From Butyrivibrio sp. FCS014 (GTDB taxonomy: Bacteria; Bacillota; Clostridia; Lachnospirales; Lachnospiraceae): 64,000 nucleotides of DNA. Location of the stretch: assembly GCF_000526935.1 (NCBI RefSeq), contig NZ_JAHA01000019.1:372001-436000 (forward strand). The letters run 5' to 3'. Shown piece after piece: positions 49,708 through 58,796 of this stretch (the first letter of the stretch is position 1; each line of letters opens with the position of its first letter). The notes under the pieces are model-generated. The model saw only the letters and a list, made by a program, of their open reading frames with translations. It searched no databases and was not told the DNA's origin. Both the position numbers and the translations under genes were made by a program.

Positions 49708-52315
49708 ATGCCTGTTTACCGGTTTTTTCAGCTCTTTTTTTCAAAATCTCAGGTATTATCAGGGATGCCGTAAGGATAACTCCCAGGATTGACACTACAT
49801 ATCCCGCAGTTTGTCCGGGCGAAGCAAAAGCCATGGTCACAATGTGGCTTTCTCCCTCTTCTTCTATCGGGATGTACATAAAACAGTCGTATACGGCAAT
49901 CGGCTCTGTTTCTTTTCCGTCCACCTTTACTTTCCATCCGGATTCATAGGGTATCGTGGTAAAAATGCCGTTGCACTCCCCTGTTTCTATGAACAGCCTT
50001 GAAGAAGACTTCTTGGTGATCACGCTGTTCTTTTCCCTTAGCTCATCAAAAGCGGCATTTAGCGTATCCGTATTCTCTGTGACAAACTTCGCTTCTCCCA
50101 GGTAATCGCTCTTCTTTTCTCCTTCGACCCTGACAAGGATGTGATCCCCGGCGCTTCTGTATCCAAGGTTTAAGATTTTGACACAGGAGGCGTTTCCGTA
50201 GGTTGTCAGAAACTCCCCGTCCACGTAGACTGAAAGCCCTTCTGCGGCGCCTATAAGGCCATCCAGGTACATATAGAGCTCACCGTCCCGGGCCGGAGTT
50301 ATCGCATGGTCTATGTAATACTTGTTGTTGTCGCTCTTTATGATGTCGCTGCTTTGGACCTTAGCCGGTTCAAATACCGATGTCTCTTTTCCCAGAATTC
50401 TTGAAAGAACCTCCTCCTGAAGACTGAAGGCGTCCATCTTCGGAACATGGATAAGATCCGCATCAGGTTCGTTGTTGTCCGGGTCGATGATCTTTGAAAG
50501 GTCAAAGTCTGTTGTCTCTACAGCCACAGAAAGGGGCCTGGGATTCTCATAAGCAGAAACCGCAGCATCATATATCTTCTCATAGTCACTGTGTGCATTT
50601 ACAGAGTTGTCGTCTATCACATATCTGATTCCGAGAAGCATATCCGCAAGTGCCGTATTGTCGTGGCCGTAAGCGGTGTACAGCCCGTCGTCGTTAAAAC
50701 CGAGCCTCTGCAGGAAGTAGCGCACATAGATCATCCCGGCCGAGCTGTAGTGGGTCACACCGTTGTAATTGTACTGGAGCGCGTCATTCTGCTGTCTGGG
50801 GTCCAGGTTCTCCATTCGGTAAAAAGAGCTGTCTTTTCCCTTTATGTAGTTAACTGCGGCAAGGTTGTTCCTGACCGCCTCGGAGAAAAACGACGCCGTT
50901 TCCGCATTGGCGGACTGGAAATGGTAGGTGTATCTGGCATTGAGCACCAGATCCCCCATATTCACCACAAAAAGCCCCGCTAGCATTACCGCGGTGAGCT
51001 TTCTTAAGTCTTTTGCTTCAAAACGGATAAGGAGGCACAGCATCAGCGAATATACGCCTGCCAGGGCGAAATTCAGAATTATGGTTTCCTTCGGGGCGTG
51101 ATCATATCCTTTTCTTGCCACCAGCATCAGCAGGATGCTCATCATAGCAAAAATGCCAATGATCCTGCGGTAATACAGACTGTCCCTTATTCCAACAAGA
51201 GCTCTGGCGCTGCAGACAACAACCATGAAAGTCCACAGAAACGCCTGTCTGTAGGGATGACCCGAAGGCTCCATGCCGGCATGCCACACAAGATTCAGGA
51301 TATCAAAGCAAAAAGAAACCAACAGCACGAAAAACAGAGCAAGCATCCCCAGCCTCTCCCGAAGGGGGATCTTTCTGTCCAGAAAATAAAGCACAAGCAG
51401 AAAAATAAGCAGCACGCCGCAGAATATCTGAGGATAGCCGGACCTGGCTTCCAGGGCGTCATAAGCACAGCTTATGGCCTTGGAGAAGAGATCGACAGGA
51501 TCAAGATTCTTGCCGGTGAGTCTAAGCCCAAGCTGAGCTATGTCTTTGGGGCTGTTCATCAGTTCCAGGGCTGTTGGAAGCAGCAGCATGCCGTCTATCA
51601 GAATACCGGCGACTGTAGCTGCAAATACGCGAAACATCTGCAGAAATTTGCGGTCATCATCTCGAACAATTACCCTCACAACCGTCCACATAGCCAGGAA
51701 CAGAAGCACCTGATAAGTAATGTAATAGTTGAAAAGAAGCATCAATGAGAGGACGATGATATAAGGAGCCTTCCTGTTTTTATCCAGGATATGCTCCAGA
51801 GCCCATACCGCAAGAGGAAGCATTATCACAACATCCATCCACATCATGTTCATGCTGTGGGCAAAGAGATATCCCGAAAAAGCCCATGATACCGAGCACA
51901 GAAGAATCCCGTCGCCGTTTACAAATCGCTGGAGAAACATTTCCATGACAAAGGCTGCCACCATAAGCTTGAGGCAGATTATCACACTGATACCCACAGG
52001 CACTGCAGTCTGAGGGAAGAGATTCAAAAGTACAAGGAAAGGACTGGAAAGATAATAGGCAAAAAAACCTACGATGCCGGAGCCCAGGGTTGTTGAAAAA
52101 GAGTATACCCCGTTATTTTCTCCGCTCATGATGGTCCTTAAGTAGGCATAATAGTCAACATACTGCCTTTTCAGATCCCCCATAAGGAAGGTATTATCTC
52201 CAAAGGGCGTGATCCTGCAGAAAACAGAAAGTACGACAAATAATGCCATGACAAGAGCCGAGGCGAAAAGAGCCTGAATTATATTAAATTTATGTTCCCC
52301 TAAACTTTTTTCCAT
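49706..52315 (-). CDS. YfhO-family multispanning membrane protein
   Basis: 869 residues with about 13-14 helices and a large extracellular domain between about 480 and 830. It opens with FGDNTFLMGDLKRQYVDYYAYLR, the YfhO motif, and TTLGSGIVGFFAYYL follows. The fold is GT-C glycosyltransferase-like; Bacillus YfhO and its relatives add sugars to (lipo)teichoic or wall polymers, so that role is the best guess. No SD is present: an extended -10 ends 7 nt before the ATG, so the mRNA should be leaderless. Monocistronic. Confidence 0.88.
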   Translation of the reverse strand: MEKSLGEHKFNIIQALFASALVMALFVVLSVFCRITPFGDNTFLMGDLKRQYVDYYAYLRTIMSGENNGVYSFSTTLGSGIVGFFAYYLSSPFLVLLNLFPQTAVPVGISVIICLKLMVAAFVMEMFLQRFVNGDGILLCSVSWAFSGYLFAHSMNMMWMDVVIMLPLAVWALEHILDKNRKAPYIIVLSLMLLFNYYITYQVLLFLAMWTVVRVIVRDDDRKFLQMFRVFAATVAGILIDGMLLLPTALELMNSPKDIAQLGLRLTGKNLDPVDLFSKAISCAYDALEARSGYPQIFCGVLLIFLLVLYFLDRKIPLRERLGMLALFFVLLVSFCFDILNLVWHAGMEPSGHPYRQAFLWTFMVVVCSARALVGIRDSLYYRRIIGIFAMMSILLMLVARKGYDHAPKETIILNFALAGVYSLMLCLLIRFEAKDLRKLTAVMLAGLFVVNMGDLVLNARYTYHFQSANAETASFFSEAVRNNLAAVNYIKGKDSSFYRMENLDPRQQNDALQYNYNGVTHYSSAGMIYVRYFLQRLGFNDDGLYTAYGHDNTALADMLLGIRYVIDDNSVNAHSDYEKIYDAAVSAYENPRPLSVAVETTDFDLSKIIDPDNNEPDADLIHVPKMDAFSLQEEVLSRILGKETSVFEPAKVQSSDIIKSDNNKYYIDHAITPARDGELYMYLDGLIGAAEGLSVYVDGEFLTTYGNASCVKILNLGYRSAGDHILVRVEGEKKSDYLGEAKFVTENTDTLNAAFDELREKNSVITKKSSSRLFIETGECNGIFTTIPYESGWKVKVDGKETEPIAVYDCFMYIPIEEEGESHIVTMAFASPGQTAGYVVSILGVILTASLIIPEILKKRAEKTGKQA

Positions 52316-52322
52316 AGAGATT

Positions 52323-52331
52323 ATTCTAGCA
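52323..52331 (-). promoter_or_regulatory. Extended -10 promoter of yfhO
   Basis: TGC-TAGAAT; the last T is 7 nt from the A of the ATG at 52315. Confidence 0.5.
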
Positions 52332-52350
52332 CAAATAAATAAATTAGCAT

Positions 52351-52377
52351 AAAAAAACCACCTCGTTAAAGGTGGTT
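52351..52377 (-). terminator. Terminator of the 137-residue protein gene
   Basis: AACCACCT/AGGTGGTT 8-bp stem (52356-52377), then seven T residues on the minus strand. The stem sequence nearly repeats that of the yfhO terminator. Confidence 0.85.
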
Positions 52378-52407
52378 AAAGTCTTGCTGTTAATGATAAT
52401 CATGCGA

Positions 52408-52821
52408 TCAGAGCTTGATGACCATTCCGTCCTCGGTGCCTGCAATGATATTGCTGTTCTTTCCTGTCATGTCCTTACCTACGAAGTACTGATACTCATG
52501 AAGGATCTGGTCTTTCTGCATTCCTGAAATAGCCTGTCTCATATCTCTTGAAGCAAGTCCCATATCTCCGTAGAGATCAAGGGATGAGCTGTCGAACTGT
52601 CCGAAAGAAATAGCAACATTCTCAATTGAGGCATTCTCTCTGGCAGGAACCTCGACTGTAAGGTCAAGGGACTGCTTAGAGCTCTTATTCTCTTCCTGAT
52701 TCTGCTGTGCCTTGGGCTCAGTCTGGGGAGCCGCAGGATTCACATGTAAATTATCTTTAACAGAGGGAATATTATATGCATTATATCCGCCGCCGAAGCC
52801 GCCTATTACGTTGTAAGCCAT
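52408..52821 (-). CDS. Unrecognised 137-residue cytosolic protein
   Basis: Opens with a Gly/Tyr-rich stretch (IGGFGGGYNAYN), followed by a Gln/Glu/Lys-rich disordered linker (about 32-52), a beta-like part LDLTVEVPA, and a helical C-terminal part ending MQKDQILHEYQYFVG and then EDGMVIKL. No signal, membrane segment or known motif. Excellent SD AGGAGGA, a good promoter and a palindromic operator candidate suggest a real, regulated gene. The layout of flexible N-terminus plus helical C-terminus could suit a small structural or export-related protein, but no function is proposed. Confidence 0.6.
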   Translation of the reverse strand: MAYNVIGGFGGGYNAYNIPSVKDNLHVNPAAPQTEPKAQQNQEENKSSKQSLDLTVEVPARENASIENVAISFGQFDSSSLDLYGDMGLASRDMRQAISGMQKDQILHEYQYFVGKDMTGKNSNIIAGTEDGMVIKL

Positions 52822-52889
52822 AATATTGTCCTCCTTTCTTAAATACTCATATCACTTCACATATGATATCGGCACACTCTTTCAAATAC

Positions 52890-52918
52890 TTTATATCATC
52901 TGGGGCGCCAAAACACAA
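52890..52918 (-). promoter_or_regulatory. Promoter of the 137-residue protein gene
   Basis: TTGTGT (52913-52918), 17 bp, TATAAA (52890-52895). Confidence 0.55.
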
Positions 52919-52950
52919 TCTATTGTGTTAAATAAAAATAAAAACACAAT
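52912..52950. promoter_or_regulatory. Operator candidate over the -35 box
   Basis: AACACAAT-CT-ATTGTGTT (52912-52929), 8-bp perfect arms covering the -35, and a third half-site AACACAAT at 52943-52950. Confidence 0.5.
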
Positions 52951-52988
52951 AAACCAATCATTAAAAAATGTATCGCAACCCCTCTGTT

Positions 52989-53738
52989 TTAGCGGATTCC
53001 GGCCGCCTCAAGCAGCTGACGGGTATATGAATGCTGAGGATCCCGGTAGATATCACGGGTCTTTCCGTACTCCACCACTCTTCCTTCCTTCATGATCATC
53101 ACATGATCACTGATCTTGTATACCACACGAAGGTCATGGGAAATAAAGATAATGGAGATACCAAGCTTCTTGTGAAGATTCTCCAAAAGCTCAAGGATCT
53201 GGGCCTGGATGGTAACATCCAGAGCAGATACCGGCTCATCGGCAATAAGCACCTTAGGGGATCTCATAAGAGCCATCCCTATACAGATGCGCTGACGCTG
53301 TCCTCCGGAAAGCTGAGCGGGATAGCGGTCAAGCATGGACAAAGGCATCTCGATATCTTCCATGATCTGCCTGACTCTTTCGTCCATCTCCTCCTCTGTC
53401 CACTTGCGCCGGGAGTCAACCCTTAAGGGTTCCTTCAAAAGCCAGTCTATCTTCTTGGCGGGATTTAATGAGCTGTAAGGATCCTGGAAAACCATCTGGG
53501 GCCGGTCATACTTCTGCCAGATATTACCGGTGTAGTCCTTGTTGATGCCCACAATGGTCCTGGCAAGGGTTGATTTGCCGCAGCCGGACTCACCGGCGAT
53601 GGCCAGAACTTCCCCCTCTTCAAGGTTCATGGATACGTCGAAAAGAGCCTGTATTTTTTTGTCGCCTGAAAAGAGCTTTCTCTTGCGGTTCTTGTAGAAC
53701 ACGTTGAGATTGCTGATCTTAATTACATCTTCACTCAT
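52989..53738 (-). CDS. Peptide ABC transporter ATP-binding protein (DppF-like)
   Basis: 249 residues; Walker A GESGCGKST, Q-loop [20 protein letters not shown], and [11 protein letters not shown]. It lacks the Cys-rich C-terminal extension seen in OppF, so it is about 80 residues shorter. Last gene of the second peptide/metal uptake operon. The ATG overlaps the upstream gene's stop by 4 bp. The cargo may be peptides or nickel-type chelates. Confidence 0.9.
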   Translation of the reverse strand: MSEDVIKISNLNVFYKNRKRKLFSGDKKIQALFDVSMNLEEGEVLAIAGESGCGKSTLARTIVGINKDYTGNIWQKYDRPQMVFQDPYSSLNPAKKIDWLLKEPLRVDSRRKWTEEEMDERVRQIMEDIEMPLSMLDRYPAQLSGGQRQRICIGMALMRSPKVLIADEPVSALDVTIQAQILELLENLHKKLGISIIFISHDLRVVYKISDHVMIMKEGRVVEYGKTRDIYRDPQHSYTRQLLEAAGIR

Positions 53739-54550
53739 GCCATATCTCCGTCGCCATTAAGGTCTATCTTGGGAATGGCGGCAATAAGTTTCTTGGTATA
53801 GGTGTGTCTGGGCCTTGTAAACACATCTGTGGTCTTTCCCGATTCCACAATATTGCCCTTTTGCATTACGATGACCCTCTGGCACAGCTGATTCACCAGA
53901 CTTAAGTCATGAGAAATAAAAATAATGGAAGTTCCTTTTTCCCTGTTGATCTTTTTCAGAAGGTCCACTATCTGAGCCTGCACTGTAACATCCAGAGCCG
54001 TGGTGGGCTCATCTGCAATAAGGATCTTGGGCTCGCCTATCATGGCTGCTGCGATCATGACCCTCTGGCGCATTCCTCCGGAAAGTTCGTGGGGATACAT
54101 GTTGTAGACATCCGCCGCATTTTCCAGGCCTACGTCCTTTAACATCTTTATGGCCTTCATTTTTCTGATCTTTTTATCTATATCGGGGTGATGGATCCTA
54201 AGAGACTCCTCCACCTGCCATCCGATTCTTTTCACGGGATTAAGGCTTGTCATGGGTTCCTGGAAGATAATGGAAATCTCATCTCCCTGATAGGACCTCA
54301 AGGTCTTTCTGTCACAGGTAAGAAGGTCGTGCTTGTCAAACATGATCCTTCCGCTCTTGGTAAGAGTCTTTCTGTTCAAAAGACCTGCTATCGCAAGCGC
54401 ACTCATACTCTTGCCTGAACCTGATTCTCCCACGATTCCGACAATTTCGCCTTTCCCAAGCATCAGGTCAAAGTCATGGACCGCCACCTCAGGGGTCTCA
54501 TGATCATGAAACTCTATATGAAGATCAGTCACATCCAGTATTATTTCCAT
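53735..54550 (-). CDS. Peptide ABC transporter ATP-binding protein (DppD-like)
   Basis: About 271 residues; Walker [28 protein letters not shown] and [11 protein letters not shown]. Like its partner it lacks the C-terminal Cys motif of OppD. The ATG at 54550 overlaps the end of the permease gene by 10 bp; a longer start would overlap it far more and is rejected. Works with the 52989 ATPase. Confidence 0.9.
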   Translation of the reverse strand: MEIILDVTDLHIEFHDHETPEVAVHDFDLMLGKGEIVGIVGESGSGKSMSALAIAGLLNRKTLTKSGRIMFDKHDLLTCDRKTLRSYQGDEISIIFQEPMTSLNPVKRIGWQVEESLRIHHPDIDKKIRKMKAIKMLKDVGLENAADVYNMYPHELSGGMRQRVMIAAAMIGEPKILIADEPTTALDVTVQAQIVDLLKKINREKGTSIIFISHDLSLVNQLCQRVIVMQKGNIVESGKTTDVFTRPRHTYTKKLIAAIPKIDLNGDGDMA

Positions 54551-55359
54551 CTGCTGATCCCCTCTCCTAAGAATGAAAAGCCAAGTACCATCAGTACAAT
54601 GACAATACCGGGGCACAGAACATAGCTCGGGTTCGTGAACATGTATTGCTGTGCGTCTGAAAGCATCTTACCAAGGCTGGCATAGGGAGGCTGAGAGCCG
54701 ACGCCAAGGTAGCTAAGACCCGCTTCTGCCAGAACTGCATTATTAAAGCCTATAAGTATGGCTGAAGCCATAACGCCCTTTATATTGGGCAGAATATGCA
54801 CAAAGATCATCCTCAGGTCAGAAACACCCTGAAGTCTTGCATTTGCTACATAGTCCATGTTTTTGCACCTGAGCACCTCGCCCCTTACAATCCTGGCAAA
54901 GCTTGGCACAAAGGCGATTCCCAAAGATACCAGAAGCTGAACCCATCCGGTGCCGAAAACGCTGACGATTACCAGTGCAAGAAGGATACTTGGGAAGGCA
55001 AAAAGGGCATCTATTATCCTCATCACCACTTCATCCATCATCCCTCCGAAATACCCTGTGACGGCTCCGATGACTGTTCCTGCCGTAGCTCCGATAAATA
55101 CAGTACCCATAGCTATAAGAAGGGTGATCCTGCTTCCGTACATAACGCGGCTTAGAACATCCCTTCCCATGTTGTCGGTGCCCATGGGGTGACTTAAGGA
55201 TATCCCCTTGAGCTTCTGGGATGCATTCATGGCAGTGGGCTCATAGGGAGTCCAGAATACCCCAACAATGGTCAGCAAAAGAACCAGCCCTGTGATCACA
55301 AGGCCGGCCACCAGATATGGGTTATCTTTTATATTTCTTTTGATAACGTATTTTGCCAT
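54541..55359 (-). CDS. Peptide ABC transporter permease (DppC-like)
   Basis: 272 residues and six helices. HPMGTDNMGRDVLSRVMYGSRI is the DppC signature; the EAA loop reads NARLQGVSDLRMIFVHILPN. It ends GFSFLGEGISRWK. Directly follows the other permease gene, with no gap between stop and start. Confidence 0.92.
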   Translation of the reverse strand: MAKYVIKRNIKDNPYLVAGLVITGLVLLLTIVGVFWTPYEPTAMNASQKLKGISLSHPMGTDNMGRDVLSRVMYGSRITLLIAMGTVFIGATAGTVIGAVTGYFGGMMDEVVMRIIDALFAFPSILLALVIVSVFGTGWVQLLVSLGIAFVPSFARIVRGEVLRCKNMDYVANARLQGVSDLRMIFVHILPNIKGVMASAILIGFNNAVLAEAGLSYLGVGSQPPYASLGKMLSDAQQYMFTNPSYVLCPGIVIVLMVLGFSFLGEGISRWK

Positions 55360-56301
55360 TTACTCTATTCCAATCCTGGGGTCTACTATCCTGTAGATAA
55401 CATCCACCAAAAAGTTCACAACAATAACTATCACCGCGATGCCCATGATAATGGCCTCTACCACGGGATAATCTCTGTTGCTTATGCTGGTCAGAAGAAT
55501 CCTCGATATTCCGGGGATACTGAAAACCTGCTCTATTACGATACTTCCGGCAACCATATCCGCCAGGGCCATGCCAAGGAAAGTGATAACCGGTATCATT
55601 GCGTTTTTAAGAACATGCCTGTAAAGCACGCCGTTGGTGTTGTTGCCGCGGCTGTAGGCTGTTCTTGTATAATCCTTGGCAGCCTCATCGATAAGGCTTC
55701 CTCTAAGCATCTTTACTGTCATGGAGATCTTGGGAAGCGCCACTGCCAGTGACGGGAAAAAGAGATATCTTACAAATCTTCCCATGTCCTCCGTATATGA
55801 AACAAAGCCTCCGGGGGTAAATATCCGCAAAATGAGTCCGAACACAAAGGTTATGAGGATTCCGGAAAAGAAAGGCGGAATCGCCATAACGATCTGGTTG
55901 GAGACGTTGATGATCCTGTCCAGAATACCGTTCTCATACTTGGCGGTAACAATTCCCAGAGGAATAGATATCAAAACCGTGATGACAAAAGCCATAAGAC
56001 CCATTGTCAGTGTAATGGGGATTTTATTCGCAACAAGTCCCGCAACGGGAACGCTGTAGCTGTAGGAAGTCCCGAAATCTCCCTGAACAAAAGCGATAAA
56101 CCATCTGAAATATCTTACAAGGAACGGATCGTTAAGCCCCATCTGCTCACGGGTCTGGGCAATCAGTTCCGGAGATGCCTCAAGTCCAAGCATCCTCACC
56201 GCCGGATCTCCCGGCAAAACGTTAAATGCGAGGAATACGCATAATGAAACCACTACCAAAGTCACGATCATACTAACAAACTTTTTAAGTGTATATTTCA
56301 T
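55360..56301 (-). CDS. Peptide ABC transporter permease (DppB-like)
   Basis: About 313 residues and six helices. LAFNVLPGDPAVRMLG near the N-terminus and the ending VVNFLVDVIYRIVDPRIGIE are typical of DppB. The ATG at 56301 fits the GAGG spacing better than the ATG at 56307. It lies 43 bp after the binding-protein gene. Confidence 0.92.
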   Translation of the reverse strand: MKYTLKKFVSMIVTLVVVSLCVFLAFNVLPGDPAVRMLGLEASPELIAQTREQMGLNDPFLVRYFRWFIAFVQGDFGTSYSYSVPVAGLVANKIPITLTMGLMAFVITVLISIPLGIVTAKYENGILDRIINVSNQIVMAIPPFFSGILITFVFGLILRIFTPGGFVSYTEDMGRFVRYLFFPSLAVALPKISMTVKMLRGSLIDEAAKDYTRTAYSRGNNTNGVLYRHVLKNAMIPVITFLGMALADMVAGSIVIEQVFSIPGISRILLTSISNRDYPVVEAIIMGIAVIVIVVNFLVDVIYRIVDPRIGIE

Positions 56302-56344
56302 ATGCATAAACCTCGCATGATAAGTTGATATAAAGGTGTTTCTA

Positions 56345-57934
56345 TCAGTTTGCAGGCTTTATGCTTGCAATATCCTGAACATAAAGCGGGAAGAACTTAT
56401 ATCCCGTAAACTTCTTGTTGAGAACTACAAACTCAGGAAGGTCCTGAATATATACGCTTGCTGCCTCCTGGGAAAGGATGGTCTCGCACTCTTTGTAGTA
56501 CTCGGTCTTTGTGGCGTCATCGTTGGATGACTGAGCGTTTGCATAAGCTGCATCATAGGCATCACTCTTGAAGTTCACAAAGTTCTTGCCTGAATCGGAT
56601 ACATATCTTGAAAGCAGAGCTGATGCGGAAAGTGTTGAAGCATCAATACCTACTACAGTTGCCTCAAACTTTCTGTCTGTGTAAACATCACTTACCCATG
56701 AGTTCCACTCGATCTCCTGGATCTTGGCGTTAACGCCGATGGCCTTAAGTTCCTCTGCAATAACCTGTGCTGTGTCCACATGCTGGCCATAGTTGGAAGC
56801 TACGGTGATGGTGAACTCAAAGCCGTCAGGATATCCTGCCTCGGCCAAAAGAGCTTTCGCTTTGTCAACGTCTGTGTTGTATGTGTCATTGAGCTCAGGC
56901 ATGAAGTACTTTGTGAAAGCAGGGAACATGGCACTTCCAACCTCTGTGCCTGCTCCGTCTGATACAAAGTCCATGATTTCCTGAGGATTAACAGCATAGC
57001 AAAGAGCCTGACGTACTCTTACATCGTCAAAGGGCTTTACATCGTTGTTAAGGTAAAGAGCCTGAACAAGGTTCATTGTTCCCTCGTATACCTCAAACTT
57101 GTCTGAAAGCTGTGCTGCCTGTGTGCTGGTAACACGAGCCATCATATCGATTGAGCCGCCTTCAAGGTCCATAACGATGGCATCCATGTTGGACTCGATC
57201 TTAAATACAACGTCCTTGATGTAAGCAGGCTGTCCCCAGTAATCATCAAATCTTGTAACGATGAAGTTCTCCTGAGGTGAGCTGGAAACATACTTGTAAG
57301 GGCCTGTTCCTATGGGAGTTGTCTCCGGATGCTCGTTGGATGCGGGAATAATAGCAACAGTAAGCTGTGTAAGGAAGTCAGAATCTGCCTCCTTAAGTAC
57401 TATTTCCACATTCTTGTCGTCAATAATATTTACGCTGTCAATTTTGGAATAAGCTTTGATGAGTGGCTCGCCGCCATCTACGCCCATGTTGCGCTCAAGA
57501 GAATATTTAATATCCTCTACTGTAACCGGACTGCCATCATGGAACTTGATTCCATCCCTCAAAGTGAAGGAATAAACTGTACTGTCATCTGAGATAGTGT
57601 AATCACTGGCTACAGCGGGGTTAAGATTACCGTTTTCATCTGCCTTAACAAGGCCTTCGAAGATGTTGTAGAATACCTCTCTGGTTCCTGCCCCTGTTGC
57701 GTTGTGGGGGTCAAGTCCGTCGATATCCTGAGGTATACCAACGATAAGCTTGGAAAGATTATCCGTCTCCTGTGTAGCGTCTGCGGTCTGTGTCTCGGTC
57801 ACTGCTTCAGTGCCGGTCTCTGTTGCCTCACTCACATTAGCGGAATCCCCTGCCTTGTCGCTTGAGCATCCGCTCAATGCAATAGTCAGCGTTGTTAACA
57901 CGACCATCAGAAGCGAAGTTCCTTTCTTTTTCAT
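56345..57934 (-). CDS. ABC transporter family-5 substrate-binding lipoprotein
   Basis: About 529 residues. Lipobox LSGC, a Thr/Glu-rich linker (about 25-60), then the binding domain with GIPQDIDGLDPHNATG, FTLRDGIKFHDGSPVTVEDIKYSLERN (the family-5 signature) and a C-terminal Tyr/Phe-rich end. First gene of its operon (A-B-C-D-F order), unlike opp, where the binding protein is last. The ATG at 57934 has SD AGAGGAG. The promoter is near consensus with a palindrome at the transcription start. Confidence 0.92.
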   Translation of the reverse strand: MKKKGTSLLMVVLTTLTIALSGCSSDKAGDSANVSEATETGTEAVTETQTADATQETDNLSKLIVGIPQDIDGLDPHNATGAGTREVFYNIFEGLVKADENGNLNPAVASDYTISDDSTVYSFTLRDGIKFHDGSPVTVEDIKYSLERNMGVDGGEPLIKAYSKIDSVNIIDDKNVEIVLKEADSDFLTQLTVAIIPASNEHPETTPIGTGPYKYVSSSPQENFIVTRFDDYWGQPAYIKDVVFKIESNMDAIVMDLEGGSIDMMARVTSTQAAQLSDKFEVYEGTMNLVQALYLNNDVKPFDDVRVRQALCYAVNPQEIMDFVSDGAGTEVGSAMFPAFTKYFMPELNDTYNTDVDKAKALLAEAGYPDGFEFTITVASNYGQHVDTAQVIAEELKAIGVNAKIQEIEWNSWVSDVYTDRKFEATVVGIDASTLSASALLSRYVSDSGKNFVNFKSDAYDAAYANAQSSNDDATKTEYYKECETILSQEAASVYIQDLPEFVVLNKKFTGYKFFPLYVQDIASIKPAN

Positions 57935-58012
57935 AAAACTCCTCTTAATCATGTTAAAATCTTCCTCCTATATTAAATTGTTTGACTGCCGAGAAGAATC
58001 GGCAAAGTATCA

Positions 58013-58028
58013 TGACACGATTGTGTCA
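58013..58028. promoter_or_regulatory. Palindrome at the start of the second peptide-uptake operon
   Basis: TGACAC-GATT-GTGTCA, perfect 6-bp arms, at about +1 to +17; a likely repressor site. Confidence 0.45.
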
Positions 58029-58035
58029 CAAGAGA

Positions 58036-58064
58036 AATATAAGGCTTTGTTAATAGAAAGTCAA
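58036..58064 (-). promoter_or_regulatory. Promoter of the second peptide-uptake operon
   Basis: TTGACT (58059-58064), 17 bp, TATATT (58036-58041). Confidence 0.75.
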
Positions 58065-58069
58065 GAAAT

Positions 58070-58099
58070 AACCCGGGTCAAAAAAGTCTGACCCGGGTT
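58070..58099 (-). terminator. Terminator of nrdR
   Basis: AACCCGGGTCA/TGACCCGGGTT, 11-bp perfect stem, then ATTTCTT on the minus strand. Confidence 0.75.
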
Positions 58100-58111
58100 G
58101 AAAAATCGAGG

Positions 58112-58624
58112 TTATTGATTCTTAAGTAGAGGGGTATTTTTGTCTGTAGTATCGGTAATTGTGCCCTCTGCCTCTTTTTTGAGCACTGTCTTAAGCTCAT
58201 CCATAAACGTATTTACATCTTTAAATTCTCTGTAAACAGATGCAAATCTTACATATGCAACAGGATCCAGGTTCTTCATCTTGTCCATTACAATCTCGCC
58301 GATGGCACGGGAAGGAATCTCCTTCTGTTCCATATTGAAGACTTCTGTCTCTACAGCATCAACTATCTTGGTTATCTGCTCGGCACTGACAGGCCTCTTG
58401 TGGCAGGCCCTGAATACACCGGCTTCAATCTTGGCACGGTCATAGGGCTCACGAACATCGCCCTTCTTTATAACGATCAGCGGTATTGTCTCAACCTTCT
58501 CATAGGTGGTAAAGCGCTTTCCGCAGGAGTCGCAAACTCTTCTCCTTCTGATGGAAGTATTCTCGTCAGCAGGCCTGGAATCGATTACTCTGGTGTCGTC
58601 TTTACCGCAAAAAGGGCATTTCAT
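58112..58624 (-). CDS. nrdR: Transcriptional repressor NrdR
   Basis: Represses ribonucleotide reductase genes when dATP is high. 170 residues: a zinc ribbon with C3, C6, C31 and C34 (MKCPFCGKDD... CDSCGKRF), then the ATP-cone (about 49-139) with VIKKGDVREPYDRAKI. The last ~20 residues are an extension beyond the usual 150. No nrd gene is in the window. SD CGGAGGA. Confidence 0.96.
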   Translation of the reverse strand: MKCPFCGKDDTRVIDSRPADENTSIRRRRVCDSCGKRFTTYEKVETIPLIVIKKGDVREPYDRAKIEAGVFRACHKRPVSAEQITKIVDAVETEVFNMEQKEIPSRAIGEIVMDKMKNLDPVAYVRFASVYREFKDVNTFMDELKTVLKKEAEGTITDTTDKNTPLLKNQ

Positions 58625-58695
58625 AGCTTATCCTCCGAATTATATGATGATATGTCCACAACATACTGTATAAACAAAATACCACTCCACAAATA

Positions 58696-58704
58696 ATTGT
58701 ATCA
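58696..58704 (-). promoter_or_regulatory. Extended -10 promoter of nrdR
   Basis: TGA-TACAAT, no clear -35, 72 bp before the start codon. Confidence 0.4.
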
Positions 58705-58746
58705 TTGTTTTTCGTATTTTTCTATACAATATTGGATTAAAATCCA

Positions 58747-58779
58747 ACAAAATAGCCCTCTGCGTTTAATGCAGAGGGC
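58747..58779 (-). terminator. Terminator of ftsZ
   Basis: GCCCTCTGC/GCAGAGGGC, 9-bp stem, then TATTTTGTT on the minus strand. Confidence 0.82.
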
Positions 58780-58796
58780 CTTGAAAATCAAAATTA

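Noticed and set aside
52408-52821. FlaG or flagellin-chaperone identity for the 137-residue protein
   Set aside because: The disordered N-terminus and helical end are only vaguely similar and no flagellar gene is nearby.
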